Positions 25,628-33,553 of a stretch of DNA of 64,000 nt are shown one piece after another. The DNA comes from Paludibaculum fermentans (lineage in GTDB: Bacteria; Acidobacteriota; Terriglobia; Bryobacterales; Bryobacteraceae), in assembly GCF_015277775.1 (NCBI RefSeq), contig NZ_CP063849.1:2604001-2668000 (forward strand), written 5' to 3'. How positions within the stretch are numbered: the stretch's first letter is position 1; each line of letters opens with the position of its first letter. Below the pieces are notes generated by a model that was not told where the DNA came from, ran no database searches, and saw nothing but the letters and a program-made list of their open reading frames with translations. The translations under genes were made by a program, and so were the position numbers.

Positions 25628-26965
25628 ATGGCATCGACAAGACGTCACTTCCTGCAGACTACGGCCCTGACAGCCGGGAGCCTGCCGGCGATTGCTCAAA
25701 CCGCGGGCAAATCCCCCAATGACAAGATCCAGTTTGCCACGATCGGCATCGGCGGCATGGGTTCCGGCGATACGGAATCGGCGATCGCGACGCCGGGGAC
25801 GAAGCTTGTCGCTGTCTGCGACCTGTACCAGGGCCGGCTGACGCGCGCGAAGGAAGAGTGGGGCGCGGGCCTGGCGACCACGCGGGACTACCGCGAGATC
25901 CTGAACCGGAAGGACATCGACGCGGTGATCATCGGCACGCCGGACCACTGGCATGCCGCCATTGCGATTGCCGCGATGGAGTCCGGCAAGGACGTCTACG
26001 TCGAGAAGCCGATGGTCCAGAAGTGGCAGGACGGCCACAAGGTGATCGAGGCTTCGCGCAAGACCAACCGCATTCTCCAGGTGGGCAGCCAGCGCGTATC
26101 CAGCGCGGTCTACCAGAAGGCGCAGGACCTGTTCCGCTCCGGCGCGATCGGCGAGCTGAACATGGTGCAGGCGTGGTGGGACCGCAACTCCGCCATGGGC
26201 GCCTGGCAGTACTCCATTCCGCTGGACGCCTCGCCAACCACCGTGGATTGGGACCGGTTCCTCGGCTCCGCGCCAAAGCGGCCTTTTGACGCCACGCGGT
26301 TCTTCCGCTGGCGCAACTACCAGGACTACGGCACCGGCGTGGCTGGCGACCTTTTCGTGCACCTGTTCTCGGGCATGCACTTCGTGACCGGCGCGATTGG
26401 CCCGAACCGCGTCTTCGGCTCTGGCGGACTGCGCTTCTGGAAAGACGGCCGCGACGTGCCCGACATCCTGCTGGGCCTGTACGACTACGAGAAGACGGCG
26501 GCGCATCCGGCCTTCAATCTCCAGCTTCGAGTGAACTTCGTGAACGGTGCGGGCGAGAGCTCGGGCTTCACGTTCACGGGCAGCGAGGGCGTCATGACGA
26601 TCGGCAACGGCGTCACGCTCTCGAAGCTGCCGCCTGAGACGGATCCGGGCACGTCGGCCGGCAACTTCGACTCCGCCACGCAGAAGCTGATCCAGGAGGA
26701 GTACCGGCGCAAGTATCCGCAGCAGAACCAGACGGCCGACTCCATGCGGCCCATCGAGGACGAGCGCTGGCTGCCGCCGCGCGGTTACAACGACCACCTG
26801 GACCACCACGCCAACTTCTTCAACGCCGTGCGCACGCGCAAGCCGGTGGTGGAAGACGCCACGTTCGGCCTGCGGGCGGCGGGTCCGGCGCTGCTGTCGA
26901 ATATGAGCTTCTATTCCGGCAAGACCGTGGCCTGGGATCCGACGACGATGCAGGTGAAGGGGTAG
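25628..26965 (+). CDS. Tat-exported Gfo/Idh/MocA-family oxidoreductase
   Basis: A 445-residue NAD(P)-dependent sugar or cyclitol dehydrogenase-like protein with a Tat leader (STRRHFLQTTALTAGSLPAI), so it should act outside the cytoplasm after folding with its cofactor. The N-terminal Rossmann domain shows FATIGIGGMGSGD, VAVCDLYQGR, IIGTPDHWHAAIAIAAM and the family Lys in VYVEKPMVQ. The C-terminal alpha/beta domain has GDLFVHLFSGMH, the usual His segment. The next gene is a close paralogue without a leader. The substrate is unknown. Transcription probably begins at the start codon. Confidence 0.9.
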   Translation: MASTRRHFLQTTALTAGSLPAIAQTAGKSPNDKIQFATIGIGGMGSGDTESAIATPGTKLVAVCDLYQGRLTRAKEEWGAGLATTRDYREILNRKDIDAVIIGTPDHWHAAIAIAAMESGKDVYVEKPMVQKWQDGHKVIEASRKTNRILQVGSQRVSSAVYQKAQDLFRSGAIGELNMVQAWWDRNSAMGAWQYSIPLDASPTTVDWDRFLGSAPKRPFDATRFFRWRNYQDYGTGVAGDLFVHLFSGMHFVTGAIGPNRVFGSGGLRFWKDGRDVPDILLGLYDYEKTAAHPAFNLQLRVNFVNGAGESSGFTFTGSEGVMTIGNGVTLSKLPPETDPGTSAGNFDSATQKLIQEEYRRKYPQQNQTADSMRPIEDERWLPPRGYNDHLDHHANFFNAVRTRKPVVEDATFGLRAAGPALLSNMSFYSGKTVAWDPTTMQVKG

Positions 26966-26977
26966 GGAGTCACCACC

Positions 26978-28234
26978 ATGGCATACGCTGCAAACGACAA
27001 CATTCAGATTGCCCTGATCGGCTCCGGCGGCATGGGCCAGGGCGACATCAAGGATGCGCTGCTGAACCCGGGCGTCAAGATCGTGGCCGCGGCCGACATC
27101 TACGACGGCCGGCGGAAGCGGATGGAAGAGGCCTACCCGGGCATCTTCACGACACGCGACTACCGAGAAGTACTGGCCCGCAAGGATGTGGACGCCGTGG
27201 TCATCGCCACCCCGGACCACTGGCACGCCACCATCTCCATCGACGCCCTGAACGCAGGCAAGGACGTCTATTGCGAGAAGCCCATGATCCAGAAGATCGA
27301 CGAGGGCAAGCGCGTGATTGAGGCCCACCAGAAGTCGGGCCGCATCTTCCAGGTGGGGTCGCAGTACGCCTCGGCGCTGAGCTTCCAGAAGATCCGCGAA
27401 CTGCTGGAGCAGGGCGCCATCGGTGAGCTGAACATGGTGGAAGCCTGGCTCGACCGCAACACCGCGATGGGCGCCTGGCAGTACTCGATTCCACCCGACG
27501 CCTCGCCGTCGAACGTCGACTGGGACCGCTTCCTGGGCAACGCGTCGAAGCGCCCGTTCGAACCGATCCGCCTGTTCCGCTGGCGCAACTACACGGACTA
27601 CGGCACGGCCGTGGCCGGCGACCTGTATGTCCACCTGCTGACGGGGCTGCACACGGCGACGCGGTCGTTGGGCCCGAAGCGGATCTACTCCACCGGCGGC
27701 CTCCGCTATTGGAAGGACGGCCGCGATACGCCGGATACGCAACTCGGCATCATCGAGTACCCGAAGACCGAGACGCATCCCGAGTTCACCTTCAGCATGA
27801 AGGTCAACTTCAAGAGCTCGAAAGCCCAGGAGGACTTCGGCTTCAAGTTCATCGGCAGCGCCGGGACCATCACCACCGATGTAAGGACCGTGACAGTCGC
27901 GCGGCAGCCGCGCGAGAAGGAGCCGGGCGTCAGCATCGATACCTTCTCGAAGTCAGGGCGCGAGCAGTACATGGCGGAGTACCGCAAGAAGTACCCGGCG
28001 GAGAAGGTGACCGCGGTGAACATGGGCTCGAATGGCGAGGCCCGCTATGTCTCCGAGATCGACGCCCACCGGCAGCACATGGCCAATTTCATTGAGGCCG
28101 TGAGGACGCGCAAGGCGCACTTCGAGGACTCGACATTCGGCTTCCGGGCGGCCGGTCCGGCCCTGCTCTGCAACACCAGCTACTACGAGAAGCGGATCTG
28201 CACCTGGGATCCGCAGACAATGACGGCCGGCTGA
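26978..28234 (+). CDS. Gfo/Idh/MocA-family oxidoreductase, no leader
   Basis: A 418-residue paralogue of the preceding protein. It shares long collinear blocks (TPDHWHA, EKPMIQK, IGELNMVEAW, MGAWQYSIP, VDWDRFLG, RLFRWRNYTDYGT, FGFRAAGPALL) but begins directly at the Rossmann strand (NIQIALIGSGGMGQGD) with no Tat leader, so as annotated it is cytosolic. It starts 12 bp after its paralogue with GGGAG nine bases upstream, so the two are one operon. A tandem duplication with one copy exported is the simplest reading; heterodimerisation before export (hitch-hiking) is an alternative. Confidence 0.9.
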   Translation: MAYAANDNIQIALIGSGGMGQGDIKDALLNPGVKIVAAADIYDGRRKRMEEAYPGIFTTRDYREVLARKDVDAVVIATPDHWHATISIDALNAGKDVYCEKPMIQKIDEGKRVIEAHQKSGRIFQVGSQYASALSFQKIRELLEQGAIGELNMVEAWLDRNTAMGAWQYSIPPDASPSNVDWDRFLGNASKRPFEPIRLFRWRNYTDYGTAVAGDLYVHLLTGLHTATRSLGPKRIYSTGGLRYWKDGRDTPDTQLGIIEYPKTETHPEFTFSMKVNFKSSKAQEDFGFKFIGSAGTITTDVRTVTVARQPREKEPGVSIDTFSKSGREQYMAEYRKKYPAEKVTAVNMGSNGEARYVSEIDAHRQHMANFIEAVRTRKAHFEDSTFGFRAAGPALLCNTSYYEKRICTWDPQTMTAG

Positions 28235-28242
28235 GGTTGGCC

Positions 28243-29571
28243 CTAGTTCAGGGCGCTGTGGTTGTGCGTGGTCCGGTAGAGGATCTCCAGTGCGGAGCGA
28301 AGGCCTCTTCTCGCCAGGAAGACATGGCGGAAGGTGTCGAGTTCCCCACTGCGATGGCCCAGGTAATGGAGCGCGTGCAAGGCGCCCAGGTATTCGCACC
28401 AGCCCTCGGGCGCTTTCAACCGCGGGTAGTAGAGCAGCCGCAGCAGGTAGCAGTCGAACAAGAGCAGGAACTCCAGTTCCAGGGTGGCCATCGCGTCCAC
28501 ATAGAACGGGGCTGAGGCCCGGGTGAAGGCTACGCCCTGCAGGAGCGAGTACTCCAATAGGGCGTGGGCCGCGACGCGCTCGTAGAAGAGCGGGCGGCCG
28601 ATGCGCAGGACGCCGGCGGTCATCTCCAGCGGCTCGAGGCGGTGGTCGTAGGCGCAGAAGTACCAGCGGGAGAGGCGCGAGCGGAGCAGGTGCTCCAATT
28701 GAGAAGCTTGGCGGACGGCCCACTCGCCGGGCGACGGCGGCAGCAGGTAGTTGAGCGCGTACTGCGCCATCCAATCGGCCGAATCGAAGCAGAGGGCGAA
28801 GTCGGGTAACTGAAGGCCGAGGGCGAGGCCTTTCAGCTTGGCGATCTCCAGGCCCAGGCCGGCCTCGGTGAGGGAGTGGTGGAAGTCCGGGAAGACGTCG
28901 GCGTGGGCGCAGGCGTAGATGAGGGGCAGCGAGGCCTCGTCGGTGGTGGAGCGGCGCAGGAACCAGACCTGGCGGGCACGGTATTCGATGCCGTGCTGGA
29001 GGTGGTCGAGCGCGGCGCTGAGGCGGCCGGCCGGGGTCCGGCCCACCTTGCGGGACCAGCGTTTGGCGGAGGCCTTGGAGAAGCCGCGGGCAAAGGGGGT
29101 CCGGCCCAGGTTGAGGCCGGCCGCATGGGCGAGGACCTCGAACTCAGTACGGAGCCAGGGGCTTTCCACCAGCATGCGAGGCAGTTCCTTGAAGCCCTGG
29201 TTTTCGGCCGGTTTGGGCGCGTCGGAGAGATGCTCGGCGAGTTCGCCGTACTGGCGGGACAGGTGCCATTCGGCGCCTTCGCGCTGCCGGCGGAGTTCGG
29301 CGTTCATCTCGACCACGAGGCTGCCGAATTCATTGAGGACCAGCGCCATGGGCTCCGGCGAGGGGTCGTCCACGAGGAGCTTGGTGGCGAGGCGCAGGCC
29401 CAGCGAGAGCTTGGCGATCTCCACGGGGAAGACGGCGGCGATGCGCTCTTCCAACTGCTGAGACGTTTCGAGCAGGCCGGCGTCGAAGATGCCGGGAAGT
29501 TCTTCCTCTTCCAGGTGCAGTCCGGACGCGAACTCGTTCAGCGTATCCTTGATTTCGTCCAGTTGTTCCAA
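28243..29571 (-). CDS. Conserved-looking hypothetical protein downstream of larE
   Basis: A 442-residue protein I do not recognise. It starts with TTG 29571 behind GAGAGG and opens with an acidic segment (LEEEELPGIFDAG). The rest is mainly alpha-helical, with many Leu/Ala/Arg heptad-like stretches, a basic patch (FSKASAKRWSRKVGR) near 170 and an aromatic C-terminal third (FLLLFDCYLLRLLYYPRLK). No signal peptide and no clear transmembrane helix is seen. It lies 24 bp after larE on the same strand, so they are probably one operon, which hints at a link to sulfur transfer or the nickel-pincer cofactor but does not prove one. Confidence 0.65.
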   Translation of the reverse strand: MEQLDEIKDTLNEFASGLHLEEEELPGIFDAGLLETSQQLEERIAAVFPVEIAKLSLGLRLATKLLVDDPSPEPMALVLNEFGSLVVEMNAELRRQREGAEWHLSRQYGELAEHLSDAPKPAENQGFKELPRMLVESPWLRTEFEVLAHAAGLNLGRTPFARGFSKASAKRWSRKVGRTPAGRLSAALDHLQHGIEYRARQVWFLRRSTTDEASLPLIYACAHADVFPDFHHSLTEAGLGLEIAKLKGLALGLQLPDFALCFDSADWMAQYALNYLLPPSPGEWAVRQASQLEHLLRSRLSRWYFCAYDHRLEPLEMTAGVLRIGRPLFYERVAAHALLEYSLLQGVAFTRASAPFYVDAMATLELEFLLLFDCYLLRLLYYPRLKAPEGWCEYLGALHALHYLGHRSGELDTFRHVFLARRGLRSALEILYRTTHNHSALN

Positions 29572-29595
29572 TATCCGAGGCCTCTCTGCCTGGCG

Positions 29596-30453
29596 TTAGC
29601 GCCCGGGCAGCACCTCATTCATGGAACCCTGGCGATAACCGCTGAGGTCGAGGGCGACGTAGGTGAAGCCGAGCCCTTTGAAGATGGCCGTGATGCGGTC
29701 GCACATTTCCAAACTGAGGGCCTTCTCCATCTCACTACGAGCAATCTCGATGCGCGCCATCTCGGTGTGATGGCGGACGCGGAACTGGCGGAAGCCGAGG
29801 GCTTTGAGTTCCTCTTCGGCCTGTTCGACCTGGCGGATGTTCTCGGGCGTGACGGGCGTGCCGTAGGGAATGCGGGAGCTGAGGCAGGCGGCTGCGGGCC
29901 GGTCCCAGGTGGGGAGCCCGGCGAGGCGCGACAGTTCGCGGATTTCGGCCTTGGTGAGACCGGCTTCGACGAGGGGCGCCCTGACGCCATGCTGTTGGGC
30001 CGCGCCCTGGCCGGGTCGGTAGTCGCCCAGGTCGTCCTTATTGACTCCGTAGATGATGGCCTTGCCTTCGAACTGGGGGGCGATCTCCTCCATGCGGCGG
30101 AAGAGCTCGTCCTTGCAGTGGAAGCAGCGGTCGGGGTTGTTGGCGGAGTAGGCCGGGTTCTCGAATTCGAGGCTCGGGATCATCTCGTGGCGGATGCCGA
30201 ACTGCTGGGCGAAGGCCACGGCATCGCGCTTGTGGGAGGCGGGAATGGAAGGCGAATCGGCGGTGACGGCGACAGCCGCGTCGCCGAGGGCCTGGCGGGC
30301 AGCCCAGGCGAGATAAGCCGAATCGGTGCCGCCGGAATAGGCGACGAGCACGCTGCCGAGGGAGCGCAGGATGCCGAACAGCCGCTCTTCTTTCAACCGC
30401 AGCGAGGCCGCGTCGAGCGGGACGGGGGGCGACAGTGTGACAAGTCCGGCCAT
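29596..30453 (-). CDS. larE: ATP-dependent sacrificial sulfur transferase LarE
   Basis: A 285-residue PP-loop enzyme that adenylates the pyridinium dicarboxylate intermediate and donates a cysteine sulfur during nickel-pincer cofactor synthesis. Visible features are the PP-loop VAYSGGTDSAYL (Ser40-Ser45), RCFHCKDELF (Cys110/Cys113), IIYGVNKDDLGDYRPG, and AAACLSSRIPYGTP with Cys190, the position equivalent to the sacrificial Cys of known LarE. The start at ATG 30453 is set by TATAAT exactly 6 nt upstream and by conservation; the reading frame stays open upstream for another 2 kb and should not be extended. larB and larC are not in this window. Confidence 0.9.
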   Translation of the reverse strand: MAGLVTLSPPVPLDAASLRLKEERLFGILRSLGSVLVAYSGGTDSAYLAWAARQALGDAAVAVTADSPSIPASHKRDAVAFAQQFGIRHEMIPSLEFENPAYSANNPDRCFHCKDELFRRMEEIAPQFEGKAIIYGVNKDDLGDYRPGQGAAQQHGVRAPLVEAGLTKAEIRELSRLAGLPTWDRPAAACLSSRIPYGTPVTPENIRQVEQAEEELKALGFRQFRVRHHTEMARIEIARSEMEKALSLEMCDRITAIFKGLGFTYVALDLSGYRQGSMNEVLPGR

Positions 30454-30459
30454 GCCGTC

Positions 30460-30465
30460 ATTATA
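30460..30465 (-). promoter_or_regulatory. Perfect TATAAT 6 nt before the larE start
   Basis: On the minus strand TATAAT is followed by GACGGC and then the larE ATG. No ribosome site lies between, so larE is probably translated from a leaderless transcript. The best -35 candidate (TTGTCG) is 20 nt upstream, which is long spacing. Confidence 0.55.
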
Positions 30466-30521
30466 TCGGCAAGTGGTCTTCCAATCGACAAGTCGAGTGG
30501 AATTGAGGGCTTTTGGAGCTG

Positions 30522-30558
30522 GCGAGCCAGGGGGCTCGCTGCGGACGAGGGCGTCCGC
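30522..30558. repeat. Twin hairpin, REP-like palindromic unit
   Basis: GCGAGCC-AGGG-GGCTCGC (30522-30539) is followed after one base by GCGGACG-AGGG-CGTCCGC (30541-30558). Both stems are perfect 7-bp palindromes and both loops read AGGG. The unit sits between larE and the downstream end of the next gene. Paired short palindromes of this kind resemble REP/BIME elements; a bidirectional terminator role is possible but there is no T-tract. Confidence 0.6.
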
Positions 30559-30590
30559 CCTCCTGGCCGTGGGGGCGGCGCCGTGTCGTG

Positions 30591-31511
30591 TCAGGACGAG
30601 TGGATCTGCCTGACAATGGAGCAGTTCTCGGTGATCTCGTCCTTGAATTTGGGGAACATGCCGACGATGGCCGCATCGCCGGGCTTGATGTTCTGGTAGG
30701 CGAAGCGGAAGGCGGCTTCGATGTTGTCGCGCGAGCCTCCGGCGCGTCCGGCTCCGAGGAGTTTGAAGGCCAGGCAGGGCTTCGAGATCTTCTTGATGAC
30801 GTTGGTCATGCGGACGGGGTCCTTCTCGAGAAAGGTCTCGCCCAGGGGCCGTTCGCCGCCGAGCAGGGCGCGCGCCTCTTCCGGCGTGCGGCTGACGCGA
30901 TAGAGACAGGTCATGTAATAGTCGGTGGGCCAGCCCTTGCTCTCGATCCACTCCACCACTTCGGGATTGTGGGTGGAGACGCCCGCCATGGCGCCGGTGT
31001 CCCTGACGCGCTTCACAAAGTCGAGGACCGTGTCCATCTTGCCCTGCCGGAAGGCCTCGTCGGTGCGGTTGCCATGGTGCGCCATGCCGAGGAAGCCCAG
31101 CTTGGCGAGAGCGGGGATCATGGTGAAGTCCTTCTGGAGTTCGAAGTCGCTGAGGAGGAAGACCTTCATCTTGGAGCCGCGGGCGCGGATACCTTCGAGG
31201 ATGGCGATGGTGTCCTTGTGGTAGTGGAGCTGCCAGGTGGTGATGCCGGCCTGTTCGGCGTCGAGGACGGTTTTGATGCGTTGTTCCGGCGTATAGAACT
31301 CGCGCATGCACTGGTCGAGGACTCCGTTGAAGTGCGAATAGCCCATGAGCGGGTTGGTGCCGATGATCAAGCGGGAGATCTCGTGTTTTCCCCCGAACAT
31401 CACCTTGGGCAGCGCCGGCGCGGCAGCGGCGCTCGCCATATTCACAGCTACCGTACCAGCGGCAGCCGCCTGCAGAAAGCCGCGGCGGGTATCCTTCGTC
31501 ATTTCCGGCAT
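30591..31511 (-). CDS. Tat-exported TIM-barrel-like protein of unknown function
   Basis: A 306-residue protein with a strong ribosome site (GGGAGGT, about 7 nt spacing) and a Tat leader (DTRRGFLQAAAAGTVAVN). The body has a pattern compatible with an aldo/keto-reductase-like or other TIM barrel: ISRLIIGTNPLMGYSHF, TVLDAEQAGITTWQLH, KMKVFLLSDFE, LGFLGMAHHGNR, AMAGVSTHNPEVVEWI, CLAFKLLGAGR, DAAIVGMFPKFKDEI. The classical Asp-Tyr-Lys-His tetrad of aldo/keto reductases is not evident, so the reaction is unknown. It is upstream of larE on the same strand with 137 bp and the twin hairpin between, so probably separate. Confidence 0.75.
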   Translation of the reverse strand: MPEMTKDTRRGFLQAAAAGTVAVNMASAAAAPALPKVMFGGKHEISRLIIGTNPLMGYSHFNGVLDQCMREFYTPEQRIKTVLDAEQAGITTWQLHYHKDTIAILEGIRARGSKMKVFLLSDFELQKDFTMIPALAKLGFLGMAHHGNRTDEAFRQGKMDTVLDFVKRVRDTGAMAGVSTHNPEVVEWIESKGWPTDYYMTCLYRVSRTPEEARALLGGERPLGETFLEKDPVRMTNVIKKISKPCLAFKLLGAGRAGGSRDNIEAAFRFAYQNIKPGDAAIVGMFPKFKDEITENCSIVRQIHSS

Positions 31512-31512
31512 G

Positions 31513-32490
31513 GTCTACCTCCCGATAATCAGATCCACCAGTCTGATTTATACCGCATTGGGATGGTGATTGCAGGGGGTGTCCGGGTGGGTGGTGGTGA
31601 GGAGGGCGGACGGATCCTCGCGGAAAGGGCGGAAGGGGGATGAGCTTGTGGGTGGCGGAGGGCTTGGGGGTCGTGGCGCGGGGGTGATGAGGCTCGAATG
31701 GGTTTGTTCCCTCAAAATTTGTGGTGGGTTGCGGGGCGTGGGGGGCCGGGTTCGAGGGAGACGCGTGGGTTAGGGGTCGCGCGGCTGGGTAGATTGGAGC
31801 GTTTCGGGGGGTTATCCGCTCCCTGACGGTCGCGGCTCCGTTTGCGGCGCTGTTTGCGGTTTGGGGCGGTTTCGCGGTTGGTGGAGGGATGGATGAGTCT
31901 TTGGTGGCCGCGCCGGCTGGCAGGGGCGGGTCGGGGGAAAGTGGGTTTGTTCCCTCAAAATTTGTGGTGGGTTTGGGGGTTGCGGGTTCGGCCGGGCCGG
32001 GTTGAGTGCTGGCAGCTAAGAGCTGGGTGAGGTGGTCGAGGCCGACAGGCTTGGAGAGGATGGCGCTTTCGATCCGGCGGAGGCGCATCTGGATCCAGCC
32101 GGCGTAGCGATTGAGGGCCTGGATGAAGCCGTGTTGGCGAAGGACCCAGTCGCGGGCGACGTCCTCGTTGCCGCAGCCATATTCAAGACCAGCATTGAAG
32201 AGGGCGCGTTCGCGGCTCTCGTGGAGGGTGAGGTGGCCGTGGAGCATGTGCCATTCGTACGTGAGGTCGCGCAGGGTCGGATCGGCCAGGTTTTGCGTGC
32301 GGGCCTCGGCGAGGGCTCGGAAGTGGGCCTCGATGCGGGGCGGCATGCGGTGGTCTTCGCTGTAGGCTCCCGTGCGGCGGGCGTTGTCGGAGACTTTGGC
32401 TTTGCCCTGGGCGGTTCGCGGGCCGGTGGATTTTTGGGCGTTGGCTCGGTTGGCAGCGAGGCGCTTCTCGGAGATCTGGGTTGGGGGCAT
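31513..32490 (-). CDS. ANAQKSTGPR-type hypothetical protein with no stop of its own
   Basis: The N-terminus (SEKRLAANRANAQKSTGPR, then TAQGKAKVSDNARRTG) is a signature I recognise from many uncharacterised proteins in Acidobacteriota and Planctomycetes. About 155 helical residues follow, then a Pro/Thr-rich tail containing TTNFEGTNP twice. The frame has no stop codon before the next gene; it stays open across the whole neighbouring gene in a wrong frame and into larE, an apparent 964-codon frame that is not one protein. The 3' end given here is only the limit of the intergenic part. Either a stop was lost by frameshift or the tail is variable. Function unknown. Confidence 0.5.
31699..31973. 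repeat. 32-bp perfect direct repeat encoding TTNFEGTNP
   Basis: The same 32 bases occur at 31699-31730 and 31942-31973, 243 bp apart (81 codons, in phase). On the minus strand each encodes PTTNFEGTNP in the tail of the ANAQKSTGPR-type protein. The core reads TTCCCTCAAAATTTGTGG on the plus strand and is markedly more AT-rich than its surroundings. Confidence 0.75.
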
Positions 32491-32639
32491 GGGTCGGGTG
32501 CTTTCCGGGTTTCTGTTCGTGAGTGCGTTGGGTTCAGTGCACCGACTGGATGGGGCGGATGGCCAGCAGGCCGGCTTCCGGCAAGGCGCCAGCGACTGGT
32601 TCGGGGCTGTTCATGTGAAATGTCCTCTATACCCATTCT

Positions 32640-33105
32640 TAAGGGGCGTGGACCAAGGATTTAGGAAGGGAATGTCTGCAATGTGTTGATTGTAGGGGAG
32701 AAGAAATTTGTGATTGTTGCGTGATGAACGAAGCTTAACGTGTGGAAATGAGGGAGAAGTCGATGGGGGTGGCGGGTGTGGGGTGATCCACTGTGCGCAG
32801 CGGAATCGTGATGGGTGAGCGCGATGAACGGAGATGGCCGCAGTTGGCCTCCGCTCAGTCATCCCTGGCGTATGTTCTCGCCGAAGCTCACCAGCGGAGG
32901 GTGACCCGTCCCAGTGGCGCTTGGGGTCAATTGAATCCGTACTTTGAGGCATGCCGCCGGTGGAAGGCGGGGTTATTGAGGTCCGGCAAGCTATTGCATT
33001 CTCAGAAGTTGGGGGCTATTGATGAATGTGGCGGGCAGCCGGGCTCCAGGGTGTCTTACGCCAAACGGTCGAGAGGTTGGGTCAGTAAGCCTTTCTTTTT
33101 CAGTT
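32640..33105. other. Intergenic region, no gene seen
   Basis: Open frames of up to 122 codons exist on both strands but overlap each other, show no family signal and lack ribosome sites. Together with the repeats that follow, no believable gene lies between 32.5 and 33.55 kb. Confidence 0.5.
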
Positions 33106-33257
33106 GCTTGCGGAAAGGTGCACGCCAGGCTGTCCACGTTCCTGTAGGCGCCCGCCAGTGATGCCTTCGCGTGGGGCATGAATGGGCCCGCCGCGTAACG
33201 CCGGTTGAATCTCTCGAAGTGGAACGGAGTGATTGCGCCAAACGAATCGGTGAGCTT
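33106..33257. repeat. Dispersed repeat, longest copy (A)
   Basis: This 152-bp stretch matches three other places in the window. Its last 111 bp (33147-33257) match 43881-43991 without gaps at about 90% by hand count (11 mismatches). Its first 37 bp (33106-33142) match 49871-49907 with 4 mismatches. A looser match lies at 39848-39887. Read on the minus strand the copies keep the same peptide (LTDSF, TPFHFER.NRRY, AGPFMP, KASLAGA, then DSLACTFPQ), as if derived from coding sequence. Confidence 0.75.
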
Positions 33258-33297
33258 CGGCGTTGGCCGGTCGCCGCCTTTCTAAACTCAACCTCCG

Positions 33298-33413
33298 ATC
33301 CGTGTGTAGCTGTGTCCATCTGTGGCCCACTAACCGAGTTCCGCAAGCGAGCGCAACCTCTCACCAATCGGAGCGCGAGTTTTAGCCACAGATGAACGCA
33401 GATGCACACAGAT
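33298..33413. repeat. 116-bp element with imperfect 29-bp terminal inverted repeats
   Basis: The left end (33298-33326) and the reverse complement of the right end (33385-33413) match at 24 of 29 positions, including a perfect 10-bp core CATCTGTGGC / GCCACAGATG. The inner 58 bp show no coding sense. CACAGATG-type intergenic repeats occur in several environmental phyla; the size and form fit a small non-autonomous (MITE-like) element or a large RNA hairpin. Confidence 0.55.
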
Positions 33414-33553
33414 TGCAGCCAGAAGGAGGGTTGTTGAAAGGGAAAAGGGGACACCCGGTCCGCCTTCCAGGCGAGATCACGGTTAAACTCCCACGCCGTT
33501 CGACCATAGAGCGCGCGTGCCGATCGCCATGCGCCGGGGGTCACGCTCCTTGC

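Noticed and set aside
24686-27778. 1030-codon frame antisense to the Gfo/Idh/MocA genes
   Set aside because: Overlaps three well-supported genes in a wrong frame and has no recognisable domain.
29596-32490. A single 964-codon protein fusing the ANAQKSTGPR domain to LarE
   Set aside because: The middle third is an out-of-frame reading of the Tat-exported barrel gene, which has its own strong ribosome site, and larE has its own start 6 nt after TATAAT.
32793-33161. 122-residue plus-strand gene
   Set aside because: It overlaps dispersed repeat A, whose conserved reading frame is on the other strand, and shows no ribosome site or domain.
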